Part shown: piece after piece, positions 36,013 to 43,751 of the stretch
Position numbering within the stretch: position 1 is the first letter of the stretch
Layout of the letters: the number at the start of each line of letters is the position of its first letter
Assembly: GCA_965119715.1 (NCBI GenBank)
Contig: OZ221969.1
Span: forward strand, 1,240,001-1,304,000
Source: JASBYZ01 sp029983705
Lineage (GTDB): Bacteria > Actinomycetota > Coriobacteriia > Coriobacteriales > JAEZZM01
Length of the DNA stretch: 64,000 bases
Reading direction: 5' to 3'
Notes under the pieces: generated by a model
What the model saw: only the letters and a program-made list of their open reading frames with translations
What the model was told of the DNA's origin: nothing
Databases searched by the model: none
Translations under genes and position numbers: made by a program

Positions 36013-36135
36013 GGAAGTTTCATAAATTAAATAAAATATATGAACAGACTGTCAAGGGCAAATTTCAACGAAATTTGGGCGAAGCCTTTACCCTTGATTG
36101 TCTGAGAATATATTTTATAATCTAAAGAAACTTTC
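36013..36135 (+). repeat. 123-nt long imperfect inverted repeat
   Basis: The arms pair almost end to end: GGAAGTTTC with GAAACTTTC, ATAAAATATAT with ATATATTTTAT, CAGAC with GTCTG, TCAAGGG with CCCTTGA. A small inner hairpin (AAATTTC-AAC-GAAATTT) lies off-centre. It starts 9 bp after the IS3 OrfB stop. It could be a strong bidirectional terminator, an element end, or a small non-autonomous element. No coding potential. Confidence 0.8.
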
Positions 36136-36387
36136 AAGCTTGATAATGTTCGGTTATAAATTGTCTAAAAAAGGGTTGCCATTCCATGTATTTGGGTTCA
36201 TTAGAAGAATGCCGAGCAATGGGTAACATGACGCTGATGTGTTTATACACAAAAAAGCTACACGTGCGTTGGCTGACAACAGGGAGCTAAGTAAATTAAC
36301 ACCAGCTAAAATGTTTGACGCTATTAATAAATGACAAGTATATGAAATTGGTTTTACCTAGTTTAAAAAAGAAATTATAATGAAAAT
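36136..36387 (+). other. degenerate coding remnant
   Basis: No intact gene. About 36229-36334 reads ADVFIHKKATRALADNRELS then KLTPAKMFDAINK to a stop, a natural-looking C-terminal peptide that I do not recognise. A second frame (KKGCHSMYLGSLEECRAMGN) overlaps it. Most likely the end of a lost gene from the mobile element. Confidence 0.4.
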
Positions 36388-36882
<495 letters not shown>

Positions 36883-37304
36883 TTACAGTCGATATGTTCC
36901 TACAAACGAGAGCCCATCTTTGATATGTTTCCATCTACGAGCGTGGATATGTTCCCCATAACCATAGGGGTTGAAACTGTTGTTGCACTACAGAGAGCGT
37001 AGACGTAAGAGGCAAGTGTTAATCAAAACTATAGGAAGTATCTAGTTTTTAATTGCACATAAAATGCCAAATACATGAATAATATTAAGACAATTACTTG
37101 AATAGTTATGGGCTAAACACTATGGGATTGCTATTTGAAAATTTATGTATCCATGATTTAAAGAATTTTACGGACTATTTAGATGAAACAGTTTATCACT
37201 ATCGAAATAAAAAAGCTTAGAATATGATTTAGTGATTTATTTAAAAAATTAGGTTTACATCATCCCTATCACTACTCTAAAACCTTAGAAATTAGGTGTC
37301 TTAT
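36883..37304 (+). other. AT-rich non-coding debris with short repeats
   Basis: 422 bp without an intact gene. The word GATATGTT occurs three times (36891, 36922, 36946) at irregular spacing. About 37130-37215 reads ICIHDLKNFTDYLDETVYHY then RNKKA to a stop, which resembles the end of a transposase. The flavodoxin gene's ribosome site lies at the right end, and this marks the return to ordinary composition. Confidence 0.5.
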
Positions 37305-37826
37305 ATGCTTAAAGTGATTTATGGCTCAGAATACGGACATGCAAAACAATATGCCGAAACCTTCGCTCGCTCTTTTAAGGTGCCCGCTAACTCTTATAAA
37401 AACATTGGCCACCTAGATTCTGAAGACACCATCATTTATTTTGGAGCACTCTATGCTGGTGGCGTGTTAGGTCTTTCCTCAATAGAAAATAAATTCAAAA
37501 AGCTTGCGATAGTTACCGTTGGCTTAGCGGATCCAAATATTACTAAAAACGCTGAAAGCATACGACGTTCAATTCAAAAGAGCACTGATAGCGATATTTT
37601 ACAGAAGGCTCAAATATTTCATGTAAGAGGAGGCATTGACTACAGCAAACTACGACTGCGCCACAAAATTATGATGAAACTCCTCTATACAAAAGTTAAA
37701 AATATACCTGAATCTGAGCAAGATGACGAAACTAAAACAATGATTAAGACCTATGGCAAAGAGGTTAATTTTGTTGACTTATCAAGTTTAGAGCCAATCA
37801 TTAAATTTGTAAAAGGGCTACCTTAG
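37305..37826 (+). CDS. flavodoxin-domain protein
   Basis: 173 residues. The N-terminus LKVIYGSEYGHAKQYAETFA is the FMN phosphate loop, followed by TIIYFGALYAGG and LAIVTVGLADP, in the order of flavodoxins and HemG-like proteins. A GTG at 37296 is in frame, but the ATG at 37305 has AGGTG 7 nt upstream. It likely shuttles electrons or reduces a small substrate; the partner is unknown. The CPBP protease gene follows by 33 bp. Confidence 0.75.
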   Translation: MLKVIYGSEYGHAKQYAETFARSFKVPANSYKNIGHLDSEDTIIYFGALYAGGVLGLSSIENKFKKLAIVTVGLADPNITKNAESIRRSIQKSTDSDILQKAQIFHVRGGIDYSKLRLRHKIMMKLLYTKVKNIPESEQDDETKTMIKTYGKEVNFVDLSSLEPIIKFVKGLP

Positions 37827-37859
37827 GCAATTTAATACAGAAACGTAGAGGCATTTGAC

Positions 37860-38621
37860 ATGAATCCTAAAAGATTAGTCACCTACTTAATCATTACCTT
37901 TGGAATAACCTGGTCTTTTTGGATTATTAATGCACTTGTCGTTAAATACACTCCACTAAATCAATCTGACTTACTCTCAATAATACTTTTGCTCTTGGGT
38001 GGATTTGGGCCCACAATTGCTGCCTGTCTTACACTAGAACAAGGTTTTTCTTGGAAGAAACTCATTGCATTTCTAAGTACTTATAATAATAGAGGCCTGT
38101 GTTACTTACTCGTATTTGCACTCGTTGAAATCAGCTTCATTGCTTTAGTATCAGACGGCATTAGAAGCTCAATCCCAAGATCTCCTATGGCAGTAATTAT
38201 CTGCATAATTATTTTTATACAAGCAACTCTATTATTTGGCGGTAATGAAGAGTTGGGTTGGCGCGGAATTATGCAGCCCATACTCATGAAAAAATTACCA
38301 CGTGTTTTAGTTCCCCTCTTAATTGGGGGCATTTGGGTGTTATGGCATATCCCCCTATGGTTTATTGAAGGTAATTCTCATCAGTCTATGTCTTTTATTT
38401 CCTTTGCAGTTTTTGGAATTGCTTTAAGTTACTGGCTTTCAGCCCTGTTTGAGGCTACGGACTCAGTTATATGTTCAATGATTTTTCACGGACTCACTAA
38501 TACATTAATGGGAGTTTTTGTTTTTAATCACTCTCCGCTGTTTTGGCTGCTAGCTATTTTATTAACCCTGATGAGCATAGTATTTATTCAGTTTATAAGA
38601 AACAGTATAAACAATCAATGA
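37860..38621 (+). CDS. CPBP-family intramembrane protease
   Basis: 253 residues with about eight hydrophobic helices. The Abi/CPBP motifs are EELGWRGIM (Glu-Glu-x3-Arg), VLWHIPLW and IFHGLTN, which hold the active-site Glu and His residues. Bacterial members are known in bacteriocin self-immunity and membrane protein processing; here no bacteriocin gene is adjacent. The role is undetermined. Confidence 0.88.
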   Translation: MNPKRLVTYLIITFGITWSFWIINALVVKYTPLNQSDLLSIILLLLGGFGPTIAACLTLEQGFSWKKLIAFLSTYNNRGLCYLLVFALVEISFIALVSDGIRSSIPRSPMAVIICIIIFIQATLLFGGNEELGWRGIMQPILMKKLPRVLVPLLIGGIWVLWHIPLWFIEGNSHQSMSFISFAVFGIALSYWLSALFEATDSVICSMIFHGLTNTLMGVFVFNHSPLFWLLAILLTLMSIVFIQFIRNSINNQ

Positions 38622-38652
38622 GGCACGCATATAATTTGAAGGGCTGAAGTGC

Positions 38653-39765
38653 CTATCTTTTCCCTTCAGTGTTAACGCTTGCTTCAAGACTAGCTGCGTC
38701 TTTCTCTTGACCTTTGCTATCTCCACCTTTATTGCTGTAGTCAGTAAAGTAATTGCTGTCTGGATTTAAACGACTTGTTGTAGGAATAAAAGCTACCGTC
38801 TCGCCTAACCTTGATGCTACCTTTTCGCGATACTCTTTAGACTCTTGTTCTCGCTTTGCGTATTCATCGTTTATGATATTTGTAATCTTGCTAAAACGCT
38901 CCTCGACAAGTTCTCTTAATCTTTTTTCAACTTTCCCACTTGGAGGAATAAGGCCTGCTTCTTTTGAGATTGAGTAATTGATAAGCTTGGTAAGATCATT
39001 TTTCTCAGCAATTGGACCGTTTCCAAGTTGAAGTTTGTTATGAAGCAGTCCGCCTTCTTGATACCTTTTAAGCTCATTTAATAATGACTGATCAAGCTCT
39101 TCCCACTTATAATCTGAGTAAGCAAGTTCATGAATAGTTACTAGTTCTGAGCTTAGCTCAGCAGCATCCTTAGCTGAGGCATAATAGCCACCTCCAGCAT
39201 CTGATACCTCTTTGAGTACGGCATTTTGATTTGCGTTAACGTTAAAACCGATAATTCCTAAAACAATATTAGTGTTATCACCTTTGAGTTTTTTAGCAAC
39301 CTCAACAGGGTTTCCGCCACATGTCTCAATACCATCAGTAACTATAAAGAGTATGTTTAAGTCTTTCTCGCCCGTAAATGCAGAAAGATCTTTAGAGCCC
39401 TCTTCAATAGATTTAGCAATGCATGTCCAACCAGTAGGACTGATAGAATTTAAAACAGAATCAATCTTGTCTTTATTAACCATCACAATTGGTTGAATAA
39501 GCTCACAGGACTCACAAGATTCTGCTTTACCACTCCCCTTATTATTGCCTTTATGACCAAAAACTCTTAAGCCCCCTTTTGAGTTTTCAGGAAGCTCAGA
39601 GACAACCTTTTTAATAGACTCTTTTGCGATGTCCATCATGGTCTTATCGCCTATAGTGTTTGCCATAGAGCCTGAACAATCTAGAGCAATCTCTAGATTA
39701 ATATTTACATTTTCATTAATTTTCTTCTTGCTAAAGGGGTCTTCATTATCGTCTTTAAATACCAC
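38653..39765 (-). CDS. von Willebrand factor A domain protein (downstream part of split gene)
   Basis: 370 residues if translated from GTG at 39765. VWA domain at about 22-215: DxSxS at residues 29-33, Thr in PTGWTC, Asp in VTDGIE, so the MIDAS metal site is complete. The C-terminal half has charged helices (VEERFSKITNIINDEYAKREQ). Without the upstream part it has no export signal. Its production depends on reinitiation, since the start directly follows the TAA of the upstream part. Confidence 0.6.
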   Translation of the reverse strand: MVFKDDNEDPFSKKKINENVNINLEIALDCSGSMANTIGDKTMMDIAKESIKKVVSELPENSKGGLRVFGHKGNNKGSGKAESCESCELIQPIVMVNKDKIDSVLNSISPTGWTCIAKSIEEGSKDLSAFTGEKDLNILFIVTDGIETCGGNPVEVAKKLKGDNTNIVLGIIGFNVNANQNAVLKEVSDAGGGYYASAKDAAELSSELVTIHELAYSDYKWEELDQSLLNELKRYQEGGLLHNKLQLGNGPIAEKNDLTKLINYSISKEAGLIPPSGKVEKRLRELVEERFSKITNIINDEYAKREQESKEYREKVASRLGETVAFIPTTSRLNPDSNYFTDYSNKGGDSKGQEKDAASLEASVNTEGKR

Positions 39766-40263
39766 TTAAGAATAGCGTTCAATTGGTTCAATCACTGGAT
39801 AATCATAGGCAGCAAGAAATAAGTACTGTTTAAAGAGATGTTGTATCTCTTCTTCACTTGCTTCATCATCAAGCTTTGGCTCAATCTTTTGAATTGCTTG
39901 TTTTACTTCTTCTTGCCACTGTTTTTCTTTTTCTTGATAAGCTTCATCATGTCCACTTGGGGATTGATATATTCCGCCTGGAGAGTCCACAATTGCTTGG
40001 TATGTGTAATCAATATCTGGTAAGTTGCCATTAACCCCATCTTTGACCTGCATGTCTTCTTTATTAGCTTCTGCTTGAGAGCTCTCTGGTTTTGAATCTT
40101 TAGCTTGTGAAGTTTTACTCTCGCTTACTTGAGGTAACTTACTTTGTGTTATATCTTGTGAGATGTTTTCTGCAGTTTTTGTTTCTTTTTTATCACTGCA
40201 AGCGCTCAATACTAGTAGAGAAACTAGAAGTAGAGCTGATAAGATTACGAGTATCTTTTTCAT
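39766..40263 (-). CDS. lipoprotein (upstream part of split VWA gene)
   Basis: 165 residues: a type II signal peptide (ILVILSALLLVSLLVLSAC, lipid-modified Cys at 21), a Lys/Ser/Gln-rich linker to about residue 75, then a helical segment with DYTYQAIVDSPGGIYQSPSG. AAGGAT precedes the ATG. It is probably the N-terminal third of the interrupted VWA protein rather than an independent gene. Confidence 0.6.
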   Translation of the reverse strand: MKKILVILSALLLVSLLVLSACSDKKETKTAENISQDITQSKLPQVSESKTSQAKDSKPESSQAEANKEDMQVKDGVNGNLPDIDYTYQAIVDSPGGIYQSPSGHDEAYQEKEKQWQEEVKQAIQKIEPKLDDEASEEEIQHLFKQYLFLAAYDYPVIEPIERYS

Positions 40264-40564
40264 TGTTAAGATCCTTCTTTTGCAATCAAGGAAACTTATC
40301 TTTTTGCTAATCTTTCTATATCCTCACGCGCAAAAAATTATCTCTCATTCTTTTCATATTTGTTAAATTTAATGATTCATATTGTTAAATTAATGACTCT
40401 ATAATTTTCTGTTCTAATGTTAAATAAAATAGTTAGCACTGTTAAATAATTGTAACTATTACTATCTTCAGTCAAATTGAATTTCTCTCGAGCTTCATAA
40501 GCGGTATCGTTGTGCTAGTATTAACTTGCATACTTTTTAAACTTTTGTATAAAGGCACGCATTT
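40264..40564. other. divergent intergenic region with repeated TGTTAAAT boxes
   Basis: 301 AT-rich bases between the VWA lipoprotein gene (minus) and a flavoprotein gene (plus). TGTTAAAT occurs at 40361, 40383, 40418 and 40440, that is two pairs each with 22-bp spacing (two helical turns). This layout suits cooperative binding of a regulator serving one or both flanking genes. No gene was seen. Confidence 0.55.
40526..40553 (+). promoter_or_regulatory. candidate promoter for the flavoprotein pair
   Basis: TTGCAT (40526-40531) and TATAAA (40548-40553) are 16 bp apart, ending 11 bp before the ATG at 40565. The AAAGG ribosome site partly overlaps the -10, so the true start of transcription would leave a very short leader. 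Confidence 0.4.
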
Positions 40565-41056
40565 ATGAAAATCCTCATTCATGACCTGAGAGATCCACTC
40601 CCTAACAGCAATAAAAATATTTTTGATTTAGAAATCTTTGCACACGGCAAATATGCTCCATGTCAGGGTTGTTTTGAGTGTTGGACTAAAACTCCTGCTT
40701 CCTGCAAACTTAAAGATTCTCTGTATGAAGTATGCCGAGTAATTGGTCAGGCCGATGACCTGTATATCATCTCTGAGAACTATTACGGGTGCTATAGCCC
40801 ATCTATAAAAAATATACTTGATAGATCAATTGGCACTTCAACACCCTTAAGTACATATAGAAACAGAGAAATGCACCATACCCTCAGATATGGAAAATCT
40901 CATAACTTAAGTGTTTATATATATGGTGATATTACAGATAAGGAAAGAGAGAGCTGGCAACTTTTAATAGAAAGAAATGCTATTAATTACGGTTTTAAGT
41001 CCCATAAAATTTCATTTATTACAGATCTTAAAGAGCTTAAGGAGATTACAGATTAA
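40565..41056 (+). CDS. flavodoxin-like NAD(P)H-dependent oxidoreductase
   Basis: 163 residues of the NADPH-dependent FMN reductase / iron-sulfur flavoprotein type. HGKYAPCQGCFECWTKTPASC has the compact Cys group of that family, followed by ENYYGCYSPSIKNILDRSIG. The usual P-loop start is shortened. It overlaps the next gene at the stop codon (ATTAA), and the two probably form one functional unit. Confidence 0.7.
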   Translation: MKILIHDLRDPLPNSNKNIFDLEIFAHGKYAPCQGCFECWTKTPASCKLKDSLYEVCRVIGQADDLYIISENYYGCYSPSIKNILDRSIGTSTPLSTYRNREMHHTLRYGKSHNLSVYIYGDITDKERESWQLLIERNAINYGFKSHKISFITDLKELKEITD

Positions 41057-41822
41057 AACAGTATTCATTAATTGTAGTCCCAAGAAAAAACTCAGTGCTT
41101 CAGCTTTTATTATAGACGTATGCAGCACTTTTGTTGGCGGAAGCAAGTTTAAAGAACACTTAAGAACTAAAGCTGACTACAAGCGAATTTTAGATGTACT
41201 AAAAGATGCAGATACAATTGTATTTGCGCTACCTCTCTATGTAGATGCCCTCCCCTCACACCTCTTGCCCTTCCTCAAAGAACTAGAACAACAATCAAAG
41301 AAAGATGATTTAGAGCTAAATGTCTATGCACTCGCCAATAATGGTTTTATTGAGGGAAGACAAAATGAGCCACTCATGCAAATCTTAGAGAACTTTTGTT
41401 TGCGCAGTGGGCTCAACTGGTGCGGAGGACTTGGAATTGGTGGGGGCGTCATGATGAATGTGATGCGCATTTTGATAGTTGTTTTTATCGCTATCACTAT
41501 TCTAAATATGCTCTTTTCTGGGATGGCAGAAGGTAATTTTTTGCCAGTGGATGCCCTACTTAATCTAGCTCTACAAATATTGGTATTTATAATACTTGGT
41601 TGCGGAATCATCTATCAAACTATAAGACTTGCAATCTGCATTAATAATAAGAAACAATTTGGAAATCACTACACTCGAATGATGCTTCCATCTTTTCTTT
41701 TTATACTCTGTGCAGATATCTACTTTATAGTAGCATCTTTGTTTCATGGCGGTCTTTTTCGTGGCTGGCTCTCTAAGAAAAAGCCTAGTTATAAGACTGC
41801 TTACTATAAAAGGATGTCTTAG
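41052..41822 (+). CDS. flavodoxin-like protein with C-terminal membrane segments, apparent ATT start
   Basis: The frame is open from 40977, but codons before 41052 are a shadow of the upstream gene. AAGGAG at 41039-41044 stands 7 nt before an ATT at 41052 that begins IKTVFINCSPKKKLSASAF, the expected first strand and loop of the fold. From there the protein is 256 residues. An FMN-reductase-like domain (1-135) is followed by three hydrophobic helices (about 138-165, 170-195, 210-235) and a basic tail. ATT is a rare start. Substrate unknown. Confidence 0.65.
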   Translation: MKTVFINCSPKKKLSASAFIIDVCSTFVGGSKFKEHLRTKADYKRILDVLKDADTIVFALPLYVDALPSHLLPFLKELEQQSKKDDLELNVYALANNGFIEGRQNEPLMQILENFCLRSGLNWCGGLGIGGGVMMNVMRILIVVFIAITILNMLFSGMAEGNFLPVDALLNLALQILVFIILGCGIIYQTIRLAICINNKKQFGNHYTRMMLPSFLFILCADIYFIVASLFHGGLFRGWLSKKKPSYKTAYYKRMS

Positions 41823-41856
41823 AAGTTCTAATAAATGTTAGGTGTGAACTACATAA

Positions 41857-42255
41857 ATGGATTCCAAAATATTCAAGAGTAAAAAACTTGATGAGTATAG
41901 CAAGCAGGCTCAAGAGCTCTGGGGTAAAACAGATGCCTATAAAGAATTTGAAAAGAAAAATGTTGACAGAAGCTCTCATGACCATCAAGTGCTTGCAGGT
42001 GAGCTTATGTCAATATTTAAGGATTTAGGGGCTCTTAAAGAGACTGACCCTACTGTCAGTGAAGTTCAGGCGCTCATTAAAAAGCTTCAAGACTTTATAA
42101 GCGAACACTACTACACCTGCACAAATGAAATATTACAAGGACTTGGTGAAATGTATGCCGCTGGTGGTGAATTTACTGACAATATAGATAAGGTGGGCGG
42201 AGCTGGCACTGGAGCTTTTAGCAATGTAGCGATTCAGCACTACTGCAATAGATAA
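41857..42255 (+). CDS. stand-alone TipAS antibiotic-recognition domain protein
   Basis: 132 residues, helical: EYSKQAQELWGKTDAYKEFE and then QDFISEHYYTCTNEILQGLG, EMYAAGGEFTDNIDKVGGAG. This is the TipAS domain that in MerR-type regulators such as TipA binds thiopeptide antibiotics. The N-terminal MerR helix-turn-helix is absent and no ORF for it lies upstream. It may sequester a small molecule or act with another protein. Convergent with the marR gene, 8 bp apart. Confidence 0.8.
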   Translation: MDSKIFKSKKLDEYSKQAQELWGKTDAYKEFEKKNVDRSSHDHQVLAGELMSIFKDLGALKETDPTVSEVQALIKKLQDFISEHYYTCTNEILQGLGEMYAAGGEFTDNIDKVGGAGTGAFSNVAIQHYCNR

Positions 42256-42262
42256 AGAACTA

Positions 42263-42688
42263 TTATTTCTCCTCTTCATCAGCTTCTAAGTTTTGATATA
42301 TTTTTTTAAGCAGCGCAGTCACTTGTTCTTGCTCATCTAGGCTCAAATTCTTAAATGCAATAAGCTCTGCTTTATTAAAAGCCTCATTCATATGTGGTAT
42401 TACTGATTTGCCCTTTTTACTCAGGTGTATTTGAGTTTGCCTTCTGTTTGAAGGGTCAGTTTTTCTAACAATATAGCCATTTTTCTCCATTCCATTTAAA
42501 ATTCCGGAAAGAGATGCCGGCTCAATGTGACAATTTGCAGCAATATCTTTCTGTATGCATCCATCATGATATTGCAAGTAATCTAAAACCTTAGGCTGAC
42601 CAGGAGTTAATTCTGCTTGGTTAAATATCTCAAAAAAGGTTTTTTGAATGAGCATGTGATTGCTCATAAGCAAATAATGAAAGCTCAT
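42263..42688 (-). CDS. MarR-family transcriptional regulator
   Basis: 141 residues with a winged helix: AELTPGQPKVLDYLQYHDGC, DIAANCHIEPASLSGILNGM (recognition helix) and NGYIVRKTDPSNRRQTQIHL (wing). Members repress divergent detoxification genes and release DNA on binding phenolics or on oxidation. It is divergent from the Old Yellow Enzyme gene. Two palindromes in the 126-bp gap are likely operators. GGAGAAT precedes its ATG. Confidence 0.9.
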   Translation of the reverse strand: MSFHYLLMSNHMLIQKTFFEIFNQAELTPGQPKVLDYLQYHDGCIQKDIAANCHIEPASLSGILNGMEKNGYIVRKTDPSNRRQTQIHLSKKGKSVIPHMNEAFNKAELIAFKNLSLDEQEQVTALLKKIYQNLEADEEEK

Positions 42689-42696
42689 GGATTCTC

Positions 42697-42782
42697 CTAA
42701 TGATTATTTGATTAATTAGCTTTCTAAGCGTCTTAAAAAATAGTTTCTATTATAAAGTTAGGTATTACTGCTATTGTAATAC
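42697..42782. promoter_or_regulatory. putative MarR operators
   Basis: GTATTAC-N7-GTAATAC (42762-42782) is a perfect inverted repeat with 7-bp arms. A second, imperfect palindrome starting CTAAT and ending ATTAG covers 42697-42719, over the marR leader. One could control the oxidoreductase gene and the other give autoregulation. Confidence 0.5.
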
Positions 42783-42814
42783 TGTTAATAAAATTTAAAA
42801 GATGAGGAACTTAA

Positions 42815-43735
42815 ATGCTTTCTACCCCGATACATGCTGGTAAGCTCCAGCTTGCCAATAGATTAGTCATGCCACCACTTGCTACAGAAAATTGTACAGA
42901 TGGAATGGTGACAGAAAATCTTATTACGCATTATGAGAAACGTGCCGGCAAGATTGGACTTATTATTTGTGAACACGCCTACATTGAAGCAAAGGGTCAA
43001 GCATCAAAAGGCCAGCTTAGACTAGATCACAAAGCTGATATGGATGGTCTAAAAGAGCTCGTTAAAAGAGTTCACGTTAAAGGCCAAACAAAAATCGTTC
43101 AACAGATAAGTCATTGCGGAGACTTAAGTCGAGTAGTTAAAGATAGAACACCAGTAAATGATTTAACGCTCGATGATATGAAAAGAATTAAGCAAGCTTT
43201 TGTAGAAGCTGCATTACGAGTAAAAGAAGCAGGCTTTGATGGTGTGGAAGTTCATGCAGCCCACGGATACCTCTTAAGCCAATTCTACTCTCCTCTTACT
43301 AACCAAAGAGAAGATTCATACGGCTCAAGCCCAGAAAATAGACTGAGATTTATCCTAGAAGTCATAGCAGATGTGAGAAAAGCAGTAGGTGCTGATTATC
43401 CATTACTTGTGAGATTTGGTGGCTGTGACTATAAAGAAGGCGGATCTGATAAAAAGGATGTTCCTCACTCAAGTAAGTTAATTCAAGAAACAGGATGTGA
43501 TTTATTAGATATTAGTGGTGGGCTCAATGGCTTTTTAGTTAAAGGCGCTGAAAGTGACACCTTTGTAGAATTATCTCAGCTCGCAAAGCAGACGGTAGAT
43601 ATCCCTGTTTTGGTTGCTGGAGGCATTAGAGGTAAGGAGCACATGAATGAGCTGCTAGCTCAAGGAGCATGTGATTTGATTGGTTATGGAAGACCCTTAA
43701 TGAAAGATGTTTCAGAAATAGATCTCTTACTGTAA
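42815..43735 (+). CDS. NADH:flavin oxidoreductase, Old Yellow Enzyme family
   Basis: 306 residues, single TIM-barrel FMN domain. HAGKLQLANRLVMPPLATEN is the N-terminal strand, QISHCGD the substrate loop, GVEVHAAHGYLLSQFYSP the signature with the His pair, and VAGGIRG the phosphate site. It ends without the 4Fe-4S and FAD domains of enoate reductases. It may reduce enones, quinones or nitro compounds. GAGGAA precedes the ATG. A Rieske oxygenase relic follows by 16 bp. Confidence 0.9.
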   Translation: MLSTPIHAGKLQLANRLVMPPLATENCTDGMVTENLITHYEKRAGKIGLIICEHAYIEAKGQASKGQLRLDHKADMDGLKELVKRVHVKGQTKIVQQISHCGDLSRVVKDRTPVNDLTLDDMKRIKQAFVEAALRVKEAGFDGVEVHAAHGYLLSQFYSPLTNQREDSYGSSPENRLRFILEVIADVRKAVGADYPLLVRFGGCDYKEGGSDKKDVPHSSKLIQETGCDLLDISGGLNGFLVKGAESDTFVELSQLAKQTVDIPVLVAGGIRGKEHMNELLAQGACDLIGYGRPLMKDVSEIDLLL

Positions 43736-43751
43736 TTTGGATGTGAAAACC

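Larger units (their letters stand above)
38653..40263 (-). pseudogene. VWA-domain lipoprotein gene split by an in-frame TAA
   Basis: Two frames on the minus strand are contiguous and in register: 40263-39766 (165 codons, then TAA) and 39765-38653 (370 codons, beginning GTG). Together they would form a 536-codon gene. The first part has a lipobox (LLVLSACSD) and a charged linker; the second starts just before the MIDAS motif LEIALDCSGSMA, with TGWTCIAKS and VTDGIETCGG completing the metal site. In Firmicutes such lipoprotein and VWA parts are one protein. The TAA probably replaced a sense codon at the boundary. Separate translation from GTG would give an unanchored VWA protein. Confidence 0.8.

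Noticed and set aside
36891..36960. Three GATATGTT words resembling a small CRISPR-like array
   Set aside because: Spacing is uneven (31 and 24 bp), the repeat unit is only 8 bp, and no cas gene is present.
40977..41051. ATG start at 40977 for the second flavodoxin-like gene
   Set aside because: The extra 25 codons are a frame-shifted copy of the upstream gene's end and have no ribosome site.
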